Source: Zygaena filipendulae
Taxonomy: Eukaryota > Arthropoda > Insecta > Lepidoptera > Zygaenidae
Length of the DNA: 64,000 bases
Assembly (NCBI GenBank): GCA_907165275.2
Contig: OU015660.1
Coordinates: 7,132,501 to 7,196,500, forward strand
Reading direction: 5' to 3'
The stretch's first letter is position 1, and every line of letters begins with the position of its first letter. Under the pieces are notes generated by a model that saw only the letters and a list, made by a program, of their open reading frames with translations, searched no databases and was not told the origin of the DNA. The translations under genes and the position numbers were made by a program. Positions 31,348-43,245 of this stretch are shown here, one piece after another.

Positions 31348-31635
31348 GATGTCGCAGTGACGACGACTGTTGTCGCTGTCAAAAAACATCTCTTTGTTCA
31401 AAAGACTATTCAAGTAGTGAAAGATAAAAATTACGGACTGACGGAGGTAGCACGGCAGGTTTTTATCAAAGACGAAAACAAAGGGCTGTTTAATGAGGGT
31501 ATTAGTGGAAAGTTCACGATAAATTTAAGGTCGTTAAAGGTTTCTTTGTCACTGTTGTATTCTGCCGTGAGTCAACTGCTTACGAATCGTTTTCTTTTGA
31601 ATATTTCAGATAAAACGAAGCAAAGAAGACACTGA
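31348..31635 (+). pseudogene. Decayed SLC25 mitochondrial-carrier-like fragment
   Basis: The open frame (no ATG; GTG at 31357) reads VTTTVVAVKK, TIQVVKDKNYGLTEV, then VFIKDENKGLFNEGISGKF and SLSLLYSAVSQLL. Spacing and pattern resemble the last carrier repeat of SLC25A44-type proteins (T-T-T, the D-x-V-R-x-R-x-Q-V segment, G-L-F-x-x-G-L-S, a final hydrophobic helix). The PxD/ExxK/R signature that makes a carrier work is lost, and the frame ends in a basic tail. It could be a retrocopy remnant; the similarity is weak and may be fortuitous. Confidence 0.25.
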
Positions 31636-31904
31636 TATTATACAGTAGCTTAGATCGTTTCAAGCTTAATTCGTAACATTCTATGAAGTTTTTTTTTTTC
31701 ATGAAAAATTAAATATTAGTGTCAACCGTTTGGTGTATGGACCAACGGATACAAAAAGGGTTTGACTACTCTATAAATAGACACCTAATATACCTAGATA
31801 CCTACTATAATATAAAAGTAGAATCCGCGATTTCGTACATAAATATTCTTAACTTTTGACAGGGAGCGATAAAAGAAGAGTATAACCAACCACAAGAATT
31901 GTTT

Positions 31905-32105
31905 AAATTCTTTTCTGTCTACCTGTCTGTCTGTTTACGATAGTCTCTGAATCTACTGAACAGATTGTCAAGCGATTTTCACAGGTAGATTAAACTTAGC
32001 CTAGAGCTACATATACCTAGGCTGTATTTCATTTAAATCGAATGAGTCTGTGGGAAGTTATATAAAAATGTTTCATGCCAGTGAAACCAAGAGGCACAGC
32101 AAGTA
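31905..32105 (-). repeat. Family A element, diverged
   Basis: TCTGTCTGTTTACGATAGTC, CTGAACAGATT and GTGAAACCAAGAGGCACAGC match the second subfamily in reverse. Confidence 0.6.
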
Positions 32106-32361
32106 TACTGAGTAATATTCCTAGGAATTTAACTTTTTACCTACATAATATCAAGATATCTTGTGAGAATTAATTATTTTATATTTATTATACTTTATCT
32201 ATATAATCATTTTAAAGCTTTTTAATGGTTATACTTACATAAAAAATATTCAATTAGTGTTAGTGTGTGGTAGCTTCTATGTTAAATTATGATTTTTTAC
32301 TATACAAGGCAAGTTATCGTGTACCGTAAAAAAATTGTAAACTCCGATATTTTATTATATA

Positions 32362-32420
32362 ACTAGCTGTGCTTACGGTTTTACCCACATGGGTTTCGGA
32401 ATTTCCGCAGGATCTCATAA
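32362..32420 (+). repeat. Family A 5' fragment
   Basis: AACTAGCTGTGCTTACGGTT then TTTCGGAATTTCCGCAGG. Confidence 0.55.
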
Positions 32421-32424
32421 TTTT

Positions 32425-34030
32425 TTTTGGACCATACTTTATTAACCTTGTCCAACGACCACAAAAAAAAAAAAAAAAAATTATCGATAATTTTTGCGAG
32501 ACATACGAACGGCAATTGATTTTTATGGGTACTTATTGATTTTTAAGAAGAAAATAATTCTGTATTTTCAATAAAAGCGTGTAACGAGAAATTAATAGAC
32601 TATATCGAACAACAAATGTATGAAATGGTTCTTCTGCATCGAGTATAGCATGGATGTTATAGTGCACAATCCATTAGTGAGCTATGTTATTACTGAGGAA
32701 TAGCCACTGGCAAGAGACTGACGCTCGTTCACTCGCCGCTTTCCAGCCACCAGCCAGCGAGTAGGTACCCATATAACCACTGCAGAGAAACAATCTAATA
32801 CACATTTGCTCTAGAGCTAGACTTTACAGAGATTACATTAAGTTCAACATACTATCTAAATTTCGACCGACAGTTCTTATTTGAACCAGTCATTCCAAAA
32901 GTGATCGATGTCGATCCCCAGGGGTCGACTCGACCCACGATGGGAGCACGATAGAAACAAATAAAATTGAGGATTCACAAATGGAGATTTACGAGGGTGG
33001 GTCCCATTTAAGCAAATAATTATCACAAAAATTTATTGCATAAAAGAACCAACCAAGATTGTACCAAGAGATGTGTGCTTACTTTGTTAAATACCCAATA
33101 CTTAATCCATCAAGCCACGTATCTTCTACTTAATTGCCTTTCTAGCTACATCGTAATTTGATTTATTGAATTCAATTTATAGCTGGTATAAATACATAAA
33201 CAGAAAAAATCTCGACGACTATCAGGTTTGCATCACCCCTTATTCGGCTGGGTATCACAATCTTCACTAGACCGTCGACGCGACGGACATCTTTTGGGAG
33301 ATCTACCCTCATCATGTACGATGAATACTGTGGAGAAATTTTTTCACTAATATTCCTTGTACTTACAATCAGCCGTATCAATTGCCCATAACAATTGAAA
33401 CAAAATTAAACAATGATGAAGATATCATAAAATTACGGAGTTAAACCTAAAAGAATAAACTTCTCAACAGTGCATTTTATATTTACAAGATGGATGCAAC
33501 AACGAATGTATTGGTAATGATAGGAGCCAAACTGGGTAAAACCTATGCTATAAAACATTGATTTATTAAAAAAACCTATGCTATGAACCGCAGAAATAGA
33601 TAGGAGAGGAAAATAAATTGCCATATTTTTTATTTCAAAAATTTTGCACTCCGATTCTTTAAAAAGTCAAAAAACACAACTATAATAACCAATCAACGTC
33701 GAATAAATCGATAGTTGGAACGGTTGGCATACAGTCGGCAGTAAAGATACATGCACTACATACAACTGCCACACAAGTGAAATTGATATTTCCGACTCTA
33801 CCTCGACGCTATTCACTTAAAACTGATATACTCCTATGAACTGCACAACGTTGCTATGACCTAGATGATGGAATATGATAATTACATTAGACGCGACCTC
33901 TTCAATCAAGCGATGACCTAAGAAAGTTAAATAATAAGAGTTCAAAAGTTGGGTTATAGTAGTTATAATTTTAAGTAGTATTTTGTCACCGTTTAGATAT
34001 GTAGGTACCTAATACATAGGTAGACTTAAC
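32425..34030. other. No firm gene; one open frame of note
   Basis: 33190-33380 is open on the minus strand after a TTTCTCCACAG acceptor-like site (RVDLPKDVRRVDGLVKIV ...), and open on the plus strand as well. No donor pairs with it and no family is recognised. The rest is A/T-rich. Confidence 0.35.
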
Positions 34031-34038
34031 GTAGATAA

Positions 34039-35266
34039 CACTGGTCAACAAAAAAAAAAAAATTGTTTGTTTCCTGTGATTTTTTTTTTGTTTCTATCTC
34101 AAACTGACTCGTATTTTTTAAGTATGGCAACAATTTTTCTCTAACAGCTTTTGTTTTTGAGTTATAGCTAACTACCTTCATTTACTATTTTTACTTAGAT
34201 TTGAGATTTTTATTGGACACTGAAATATATTTTGTTGTTATTATCGATATGGCTTCGTCACGAAGATGTTATGTGCTTAATCCAGATTATTATTGCTATA
34301 TTTTTGGTGAATATGAATTTAAAAAAAGTCGAAAACCAATAAGTATTGGACTTTGTAAAAACTGCGTATCACCAATACTTAAAAATAAAATTGTGTAATC
34401 AGGACAAGCCATGGGTTCCTCGTATTGTATGCCAGAAATGTATGGTATGTCTACGGTCATGGTCCAGTGGAAAAAGAGCCTTTAGGTAGCCAAAACCGCA
34501 CCATACCACTTCATATTAAACGCGGTCTAATAAAACAGTTTGTGAAGGCGCTTGAAAAAAGTGACGAATGTTTGAATTTTCTTTCACGCAACTTGCATGA
34601 AAGAAAATTCGCCAGGATTACTTAAGTAGGTAAAGAAAAATTGAAAGCTGATGTTTTTGATGGGTCACAGATGATTAGGCAACTCGTGAAAGATCCTAAT
34701 TTCGTCAAATCAATGACTGAAGTCGAATCCAAATTTTGGAATTCATATCTTTTGGTTATGAGTAATTTACTAGGCAAAATCTAATGACCACGTCGAGCTT
34801 TGTTGAGTCCATGCTATCGAACTTGCTAGCTAGGGTGAAACATGAGCATAAGCTATAAAAATCCACTTCCTGCATTCGCATTTAGGCTGATTGCCACAAA
34901 ATCTGGGTGATTTTAGTGAGGAACAGGATAAAAGATTCCATCAGGATCTTCCAACAATGGAAGGGCGTTATCAGGGGCGTATGGGACTCACATATGATGC
35001 CAGGCTATTGCTGGAGTTTGCAACGAGATCTTTCTAAAGTTGTTAATTCAAAGAATTCTTATAAAAGATCATTTGATAGGGTTCAATAGAAATTTTGTTA
35101 ACATATTGTATTATTTTTTTTTTATTTTTTGTCAAAATAATAAAACTGTATATTTCAAAAAGTAAAGCTGTTAGCAATCTCCCAGTATTTTTTCCATAGT
35201 CAGGGCCATAGAAATATCCAGTAACAGAAAAAAAAATAAAGGAAACAAAACTTGTGTTGACCAGTG
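34039..35266 (+). mobile_element. 1.2-kb TIR element carrying a broken gene
   Basis: CACTGGTCAACA at 34039 is matched by TGTTGACCAGTG ending at 35266. The inverted similarity continues about 45 bp (T-rich, GTTTCCT, T run, GTT(T/A)C). TAA flanks both sides (34036-34038 and 35267-35269), so a 3-bp target duplication is likely. The interior holds the pseudogene at 34249-35088 on the plus strand and no recognised DDE transposase. A cut-and-paste class is suggested by the ends, but the superfamily is not determined. Confidence 0.7.
34249..35088 (+). pseudogene. Decayed gene of a multicopy invertebrate protein family
   Basis: Two or more frames are needed. 34249-34398 reads ASSRRCYVLNPDYYC and has C-x2-C; 34425 onward (in a shifted frame) reads CQKCMVCLRSW and then PLHIKRG; near 34919-34990 EEQDKRFHQD and MEGRYQGR appear. 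Internal stops and shifts break it several times. The cysteine-rich front followed by an EEQ...RFHQD...RYQGR block recalls a multicopy family of hypothetical proteins in aphids, hydra and others, some of which I remember as annotated like genes associated with a Cotesia bracovirus (Cc8K15/Cc8L18 type). Function unknown. No reconstruction is attempted. Confidence 0.55.
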
Positions 35267-35423
35267 TAATAGTTGTTTTAAATTCAATAAAACCAATAGA
35301 GAGTGACAAAACCTCAAACGTAACAATCCTCTTGTGATGATTGATCTATACGTAGGTAAATAGGTATAGGTACAGTTATACCTGACACTTAAAATTTTAT
35401 TCTATAGTAACACTATACATATT

Positions 35424-35540
35424 ATAAATCAAAATCATCCGCTGCGTCTGTCTGTCTGTTCGCGATAAACTCAAAACTACTGAACGGATATCCATGCGGT
35501 TGTCACCAATAGACAGAAATTACCGCGGGGGCCAGCTATA
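35424..35540 (-). repeat. Family A element, second subfamily
   Basis: GTCTGTCTGTTCGCGATAAA, CTACTGAACGGAT and ACCGCGGGGGCCAGCTATAG. The TTCCCGCGGG core is missing. Confidence 0.65.
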
Positions 35541-35544
35541 GTGC

Positions 35545-37485
35545 AAACCTTATCACTTATTCATGACACGGGTTTAAAGTACCTACTCTACTCGTACTTT
35601 GAAACTTATTCAAAGTCTAACTTTCGTGTCTAAATGAAAACAATGACGACTAGTGGTCGGCGTTACAAATCAAATTACAACTTTTTCATTATGAGGGTTC
35701 CTAGATTCATCGGACACATAAACTTGTAAGGCCTTTTGCACTTAAAACTTCCCTTGGGGGAAGCAGCGCGACCACATTATGTCAGTGAACGAACTGTTAT
35801 TGTTTCTGAAGGGAACTTTATCCGCTGCGGTGGATTAAATTCAGCTAAAGTGGCTTGCCAGCTCTGTGTATAAACTATACCTACTCTTACGATCGTTTGT
35901 CACGACTCATGAGACCAATATAATTTTACTATACAAAGTGTAAATTTAAACGAGGAACTTATTCAAGCTCTCGATAATTCACGCTCATACGTAATGAATA
36001 CAAGTGTTATCATAAAATAGGCGGGTCAATCACAGAGAAAAATTTTAAATTAAAAGACGGATGGAAGCGGATGAACGAAGATTACCTATAGGTATTTAAG
36101 TTTTTGGCGCGTCAGCGGCAACACGAAGGAAAGGGGCATCAAATGACCCATTGGGTGATCCGTCAGCACGTCGGGGCTCGGGCTACTTGCGCACTTAATT
36201 TTTCATCAATCTTGTTTTATCGATTTAGGACAATTTATGTTATGTTTTTTAGAGATATTTAAGACGGTAGAAGTATTCAGTATTAGATTCTTCTAATACT
36301 ATAAATACCATTCTTTAATGGGTACGTCCCTCGTTTAACCTTACACCATTTATATATTATGTTGTACAAATTAATTTTGTCTTTGTAATAACTAGATGTA
36401 ATAAAAGAAATATACGTACTGACACTGTCCATGTTGTTTCTATATGTATACCTACCTACTATCTTGGTTAAATTCAAGTTGTCTATTTAATATTTATTTA
36501 CGTTTGTAAGACTTTTACAATTTTGCTGGTGAACCTTAATGGCCTTATAGCTTATATTAGATAGAGCAGCAGACAGCTCTCTACTTTATAAAGTCAATGA
36601 AACTATACAGATATGCACCTATGTTAGTAGGTACCTATATTTCTACATTATATAAATCCTATTGTCTTTTTAAATTAAATCTTACCAAATGGTTACTCAT
36701 AAATAAAAAATTACATTTATTTATCTGTTCACCCAACGTTTTTAAAAGATAATATTATAATTTTCGAGCAATTCTCGCATTAATAAATCAATTTTAGACC
36801 CGTGCAAAATATACCCTAGAATTACACTGCTTCTTTTCACACGAAAGATTTCAAAACAACCATTAATGCTATACTCAGCGTAATCATGAATATTCCAACC
36901 GAACACGGACCCTTTTTAAAAAATAACATACTATAGGTACATAATATAATACTTACTAAATAGGTACGAAACATAAAATTTAATCCATTCTTTTTTGGGA
37001 TTTGATCATTCAAATGCTTTCGATAAAACTGTTCTTTAGGTATATATACACGGTTATTTGTCGGAAATTTTATAAGACTTCATAGTGGAGGATCTTCTTA
37101 CGAAATATACAAAGAAAACGAAAAATAAAACGTGAGGCTTTGTGAACTCGTGGAAACGGAAAGTTTTCCAATTGATAATAATTTCCATTGTGATGCAACA
37201 CAAAGGAGAACAGAAAGTATGAAGTTGTGAAATAAATTCTTAATTTAAGAGCTGACTGAATGCTATCTGAAAGAAAAGTTAGGATTAGAAGAACAAAGAC
37301 CCCGACTCTTGCTGAATTAAGCTTAATTTTTTGTTGACTTCTGTTTCGCTGCTTGCTGTTCGCATGGAGACTTAGCTACTGCGCCACTTAGGTTTTATAA
37401 TGTAAAATGTGCATATAATTAAGATATACGAGTTATATCGTGATAAACTTTAAAAAATGCTCAGCCTGTAAGCTCTGTAAGTCGT
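35545..37485. other. A/T-rich, no gene recognised
   Basis: GC-richer patches at 35700-35870 and 36100-36200 lack paired splice signals. Confidence 0.45.
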
Positions 37486-37489
37486 TACT

Positions 37490-37672
37490 ATTATATGCGA
37501 ATGTGAGTTTATTTGTTTGTTTGTTAAGCTTTCACGCCTTAATTACTCAACCAGTCATCATATTTTGCATACACGTTGTTATAGTTACAGAGAATGACAC
37601 ATCTTGTTCCGGAATGCCCGTGGGAAATCCAAAATTAACGCTGGTGAAACAACGGGTAACAGCTATAGTAGT
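37490..37672 (-). repeat. Family A element
   Basis: ATGTGAGTTTATTTGTTTGT, CTTTCACGCC, TTGCATACACGTTGTTA, TTCCGGAATGCCCGTGGG, AACAGCTATAG. Near full length, minus. Confidence 0.75.
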
Positions 37673-38439
37673 CTATAAATATATAAGTAGCTGTTATGTA
37701 GGTATAATCTATGAATAAAAGTAATAGAAGACTAAAAAGTGTTTATTTAGCATAAGTGTTTTGTTTTTTTTTCTGCCGTGTGATATAGCTTGAAGTGCTT
37801 AGAACTTAAAAGTGTACGGAATACGGAGCGGAAGAACTGATGCTCGTAAATCCATGCAGTTCCGTTGGCGCACCCGCGGAGTCTCGCATCGCGATTACAT
37901 TCCGATTTCGAAACATAATAGGTATAATAGCATCAACAAAATTACTTTCAAGACTAAACTAATTTCATAGGTAGGTAGTTAAAATGCAACATTTTAATTT
38001 CCACAAAAATCCCGCGTAAGTGGGTATAATTATGTACATTCAAATTAAACCACTCAACAAATCACATCGGTACCGATATTCATAAATAAAGCATACGTAT
38101 ACATATAAAACGGAAAAGGGAGGACGATGAAAGGGTTGTTTTTAGTAATTAACATACCCACCTACCTGGGTTATATATACCGCTGACGAAAGCGTTTTCT
38201 TTTCATTTAATGTACCTACACTCATATAATTATATTTTTAACTTTAAGCACTGTAAAGAGTACGTTTGGTTGTGCAATAGATTCGATGGAACACTTACGT
38301 CTTTATAAACGTTCTTTTGATTACGTGTAGGTAACAAATACTGCTTTGGTTACCCATCGTTTCGATGTCGGGTCCAAAAGTAAGAAGTATTTCTGTAGAT
38401 GTAGTAGATAGCCTAGGTATGACGTGGTTAGTTGCATCG

Positions 38440-38884
38440 AAATCGATCAAAAATGTGTTCGCTATTGAGTTTGAGTTATTTTGGTTTTCGCTCCGGGCTC
38501 TCGACGGATTCTGCAGTCTTCAGTCTCAAGTCGACTGTTAACTACTACATAAATAGAGGTACATCTATTTATGCTTGCTTCCTAGACTTGAGTCGTGCTT
38601 TTGATCTAGTTAACCATCAGCGATTACGGCAAAAGCTAATAGTACATCTAATATACCACGAAAGACTGTAGATCTGTTGGGGTACTGGTGTGAGAACCAG
38701 ACAAATTTTGTGAGATGGGGCGACGCCGTCTCTAATGATTATATATTAGAGTGTGGCGTGCGTCAAGGTGGGCTGACCTCTCCGGACCTCTTTAATGTAT
38801 ATGTAAACGATTTGATTGAGGAGCTTAGAGGTACTAGGATTGGTAGGATTGGAAGCGTGAGCAAGCCATCGCTGAACCGTCTTT
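38440..38884 (+). pseudogene. Broken non-LTR retrotransposon reverse transcriptase
   Basis: Two frames carry successive RT motifs. 38432-38671 has GFRSGLSTDSA and CFLDLSRAFDLVNHQRL (palm motif A with the catalytic D). 38677-38886 has GVRQGGLTSPDLFNVYVNDL (motif B). A stop and frame change near 38671 and a stop at 38884, before the YADD motif, make it non-functional. The wording is typical of CR1/L2-like LINEs. No endonuclease or 3' UTR is recognised nearby. Confidence 0.85.
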
Positions 38885-38949
38885 GAAGGATTTAATCTAT
38901 TGCGATTATAAAGTCACGGTAGATGTCAGGTCCTGAACGTCGAGGCAAA

Positions 38950-38983
38950 AAACCCGAACTTTATCTTTATAAAGTTCGGGTTT
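38950..38983. repeat. Perfect 15-bp hairpin, 4-base loop
   Basis: AAACCCGAACTTTAT (38950-38964) and ATAAAGTTCGGGTTT (38969-38983) around CTTT. It looks like a rho-independent terminator but lies in insect DNA, so a foldback element end is more likely. Confidence 0.75.
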
Positions 38984-39065
38984 CGTTGTTCGCTCACAGA
39001 ATTAACTAAATTTTGGTGTAGGTACCATTGCAGCATTACCAATTTAATAGTATATTTCATTATAA

Positions 39066-39175
39066 GTGCGGAAAGCCTGTCATTGCAAAGAGTTCCGACA
39101 AATGTCTACCCGAGCCGAGGCGCAGCCGAAGGTGAGGGTTGACAGTCGGAACTAGTTGCAATGACGGTTCCGCAC
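39066..39175. repeat. 110-bp foldback element
   Basis: GTGCGGAAAGCCTGTCATTG ... GAGTTCCGAC at the left pairs with GTCGGAACTAGTTGCAATGA ... CCGCAC at the right (arms about 33 bp, few mismatches). A GC-rich core (CGAGCCGAGGCGCAGCCG) lies between. Confidence 0.75.
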
Positions 39176-39179
39176 GTGT

Positions 39180-41635
39180 ACTGAACAACTATTTTTTAAA
39201 CAGTTACGAAAAAATTAAGCAATTTAATAAAATATCAAAAACACAACAAACTCAACTAAGTTCCAACTGTGATCAAGAGATGGCGCTAGTCGTATTAGTA
39301 ATGCGAAACCTACGTTTCGCAATGCAAAAAGTGTGTCAAAGTCGTGTCGCCATTTTTGACAGTTGGCAAAGAGAACGCACGAGTTCGGGAAAGGTAAACA
39401 AAAAGCTCGAGTATGTAATAGCCCACATCCCGAACGCTAAACGTCCCTGCAATACGCCACTTTTTGAGCAACTGTATTAAAAAAGCACTGATGACTCTCG
39501 AACGACTGATTCGATCGCGTAGACAATTAGACAGGTACTTAATCAAATAAACTCCAGGAATTTCGAGAAAACTCAAGATTATTAGGTGTCATTTTCAATG
39601 GACAATCTAACAGGTCATGTGATAAATGCGATAAAGTGATTAATTTTTCAAATTAGGTTCCTTTGCTGTTTCACTGTAATTATGATGCAAAGAATCACAT
39701 GCTAGGTTAGTTTAGGGACATAGTTCCGTCGACTTTGTTAAAGTCGATACAGTATTAACTGAACCTCGCTAAGTATGTCGGGGTCTTATTTAAACATATT
39801 ACCAGTCAGCTAGTATCACAACAAAGCTAATGTGAAAAATTATTCACTTTCAACGAATTTATCGAAGCAATTCGTTAGCGTATATGAGAAATTCACCGCA
39901 GACTACCGCCTACAGCCCCTCGGCGAGTAGATGGATCTGTATCTACCCTAACGGGCATAAAGGCTGATTATGAGAGTAATTTTCATAAAAAAGCCTGCTT
40001 GTTTAAAACTTTTAACCGTTAGCTATTTATAAAGGAAGAGTCATTATGAAATATCCTACATAGGTACAGAGCACATCGCGCTTTTTTTTTCAAAATAGTT
40101 AATAATTTGGTCACTTTAAAGTTTATTTTCTATTATTTAGATTAAACTCGTACGTATCGTGTAGCCAACATCGAATGTGTTCAATGAAGAATCCGGCATT
40201 TTATTTAGTTTAGTTTTTTTACAAATTAACTACTTAGTATTATGTGATAATAATCCGAATCGCAGTTTAAGTGTAGTTAAAAAAATAGTTATACCAACGC
40301 CATTGATGAATTCCTAGTTATAACATGTAATATCATGAACTTATGATGTAATTACTGTACTTCGAGTATTGTCATCGGTGAATAATAAGCTTGCCCAATA
40401 TGAAAGTTTCGTTATGCGAAATTGGGTTAAAAATAAATAAAAGTTATTATACTTATTGAATTTCCTGAAAGTCCAGTACCTACCAGTCCTCTTCTTAGGG
40501 ATAGGTAATGACAACATTCTTTCTGAATCTGTTCATAATATTAGTTCTTTGTAACTGTGCACTGTTTTCTCTGACTGACATTGGCATGAATATTGCGCCT
40601 ATACCAATCGAAGGCGTCTGTTGCCATATTGAAAAAAGAAGAAAGTTGCTTTTTAACCGCGTGCTCAACTTTATGACCGAGCAAGCGAAGGATTCAAAAA
40701 TTAGAATCCTGAGCGTTAGCGAGGGAATCAAAAGAGCACAAGTTGAAAAATTTTTGCACTCGAGTGCAACACGTAACTTTTCATCTCCCCTCAGCGAGGA
40801 AATGACTAAATGCAAAATAAAACATTTATAATCACAACATACTTTTATTTCAGTTCAGGTAAATATTAACTACAATATTACAGAAAAATATTTATATTAC
40901 CTATCTATAACAAATAATACTTAGGTAGATAGGTACAGGACCTACAACCTCAAGCGGATAAAAACGGCTTTTGCGCTCAGATATCGAATAGCAAAAATAC
41001 CATTTCCGAGGTAAATGTGGATAAAAGAGTGAAACTATCGTCACCCGCTCTGAAAAATCATATTATTATAATTTATTATCTACTAAGCTAAAAAGAGAAG
41101 AAAAAAGAAATCGATAGTAGAATAATGTTAGAATTTCTTATTGATGTATTTTATTTTATTAAAAATCGTAGTATACCGAACGTAAATAACCAAAAGTAAA
41201 TAACTTTAGTGCTCAGAACTTTTTATTTCGTCTGCATGAGCTTTAGTGCTATCAGCTATGTACTTAATATCGTACCTGCATAAACAAGAAGATAACATAC
41301 CTACTCCTAGATAGATAGATCTTAATTATCATACCATATAAGTATAGGTACACACCCACATACACAACATTTATTATTATCATAATTTTTTTTCTAAGAT
41401 TTATTACATTTAAAAATAAATCGATGGGAGAAAAATTATTACTAGAAATTTTGCAGCATTATTTAGGTAGTATAAGTAAATTAAAAACGTCAAGTGGCTA
41501 TTTTTTGGGTACCTCTACCTACCTACTTTTGGTTTTAAAATCATAGAAATCTCCGATCCACACGTTATGGCGCGTGGCGCTAATGCAGCTGAGTTTCACC
41601 CCAGTATTAGGAGGGATTGAGTAGGGCCGCTAGTT
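39180..41635. other. No gene; several short frames and a small hairpin
   Basis: The stretch 40508-40831 is open on both strands and contains AGGATTC...GAATCCT with GAGCGTTAGCGAGGG. It looks like a dispersed element, but I see no second copy here. The frame at 39139-39480 likewise has no family resemblance. The rest is A/T-rich. Confidence 0.4.
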
Positions 41636-41636
41636 T

Positions 41637-41941
41637 TAAAATAAAAACCGGCCAAGTGCGAGTCGGATTCTCGTACGAAGGGTTCCGTACCATTAGGCAA
41701 AAAAAAACATGTTTATTCTATGAGAGCCTCCGCCTCCATAAATATTTATTTTATTCTTTTCTTTTAGTATTTTTTGCTATAGCGGCAACAGAAATACATC
41801 ATCCGTGAAAATGTCAACTGTGTAACTACCACGGTTCATGAGATACAACCTGGTGACAGACGGCCTGACAGGCAGACAGACGGACGGACAGCGCAGTCTT
41901 AGTAATAGGGTCCCGTTTTACCGGTCCCGGTCAAAAAAAAC
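41637..41941 (+). repeat. Family C element, full-length copy
   Basis: AAACCGGCCAAGTGCGAGTC, AGGGTTCCGTACCATTAGGC, TAGCGGCAACAGAAATACAT, CATGAGATACAACCTGGTGA, GGACGGACAGCGCAGTCTTA, GGGTCCCGTTTTACC. This is the best copy of the family in the window. Confidence 0.8.
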
Positions 41942-42853
41942 CCCATCAGCCGTATAATACTTGTACTTGTACGGTACGGTGTACTTACAATGTTTTAATA
42001 AGTATAGTATGGTTCGTAGAGTACCTAGGTAGGTATACCTATAAACTACGGATAATATGGAAGTTTGTCAAGTATGTACTTTTAGACTGAATAGATTTTA
42101 AATTTATTTTTTTTCTCCGTTGCTTGGCACCAATAGCCGATAGAGAGAGGCAGCGCAGACCGCATCCAGTCGATGGACAGGACAAACTGTCAAATGTTTG
42201 CGTTTAATTAACCCGTCCGCGTCCGCTGCTGGCTGGTGACCGCTCGCTGCAGCAGCATAAAGTTTTCACGAACAATTTTACTACGTTACACAGCTTCCTG
42301 TTTGCTCAATTTAATGCTCCCGTAAAATCATACAGGTTTATTTAAAAGCAAAAGCGGTCGGTGCGCGGGTCAGACATCGGTATTCGATACCTCTGCTACT
42401 ACATACTTACTATACAAGACGTGCATTGAATGCTATTGCTTTTGATCGCTTATGAATAATTCCAAATTGTATTGGGTGTGTACAGAAGATCAGAACGTGA
42501 ATTTAGTAGGCAAATATCCATACCTATTGGCAGCTGGCAGATGCTTCCTTCATCGACTCACTGGAGCTCATCTTTAATTTTTTTTCCTTATATTACTATA
42601 AGTTGTGAGCAAGTATAGGCATCAGTTAATTAGTAGCAAGCACGTACCTAGACATTTATCGTGCTAAGTATATCGTAGTTATTAATTACAAATAGTCCTT
42701 TGGGAATAAGTTGATAAACAAGTTGGGATTTAGTAGACAATATACATCTATAGTCTATACCTAGTTATGTAGGTAAAAGATTTCTACACTATCGACGAAA
42801 CTAGTTAAAAAATTAAATTTTCGGCATATTATTTTGTGTGTAGAACCTATATT

Positions 42854-42970
42854 TTTAACCGACTTCAAAAAAGGAGGAGGTTCTCAATTCGACGCATATG
42901 TTGTTTTTTATGTTTGTTACCTCAGAACTTTCGAGTGGGGGAACCGATTTTGATGATTCTTTTTTTATTT
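42854..42970 (+). repeat. Family B 5' fragment
   Basis: TTTTTAACCGACTTCAAAAA, GGAGGAGGTTCTCAATTCGA, GGGGAACCGATTTTGATGAT. It stops before the interior. Confidence 0.75.
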
Positions 42971-43162
42971 ATACAACCTCAAACCCTAAAACGCCTAAGT
43001 ATATACAATATACAATATATTTATTAGTTTCCACATATATTAAATAGGTATATGCCAAAACTCCTGAGAATGTAATCTACCTAATTAAAAAAATCATTCA
43101 CGCGTTATATTTCATACTACAGAAAAATAATAAAATATTTTTTTAAATGGGTATTTCAATAC

Positions 43163-43245
43163 ATCTATACTAATATTATAAAGAGGAAAGATGTGATTTT
43201 TGTTTGTTTGTTTGTTACGATATAACTCAAAAACTAATATAAAGT
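43163..43245 (-). repeat. Family A 3' fragment
   Basis: CTATACTAATATTATAAAGA then TTTGTTTGTTTGTTACGATA: the reversed 3' end of the family. Confidence 0.6.

Noticed and set aside
38950..38983. Rho-independent terminator
   Set aside because: The shape fits, but the setting is insect DNA next to a LINE remnant and a foldback element, with no bacterial gene.
40495..40831. A gene at 40.5-40.8 kb
   Set aside because: Frames of equal length are open on both strands and the sequence holds small hairpins typical of dispersed elements.
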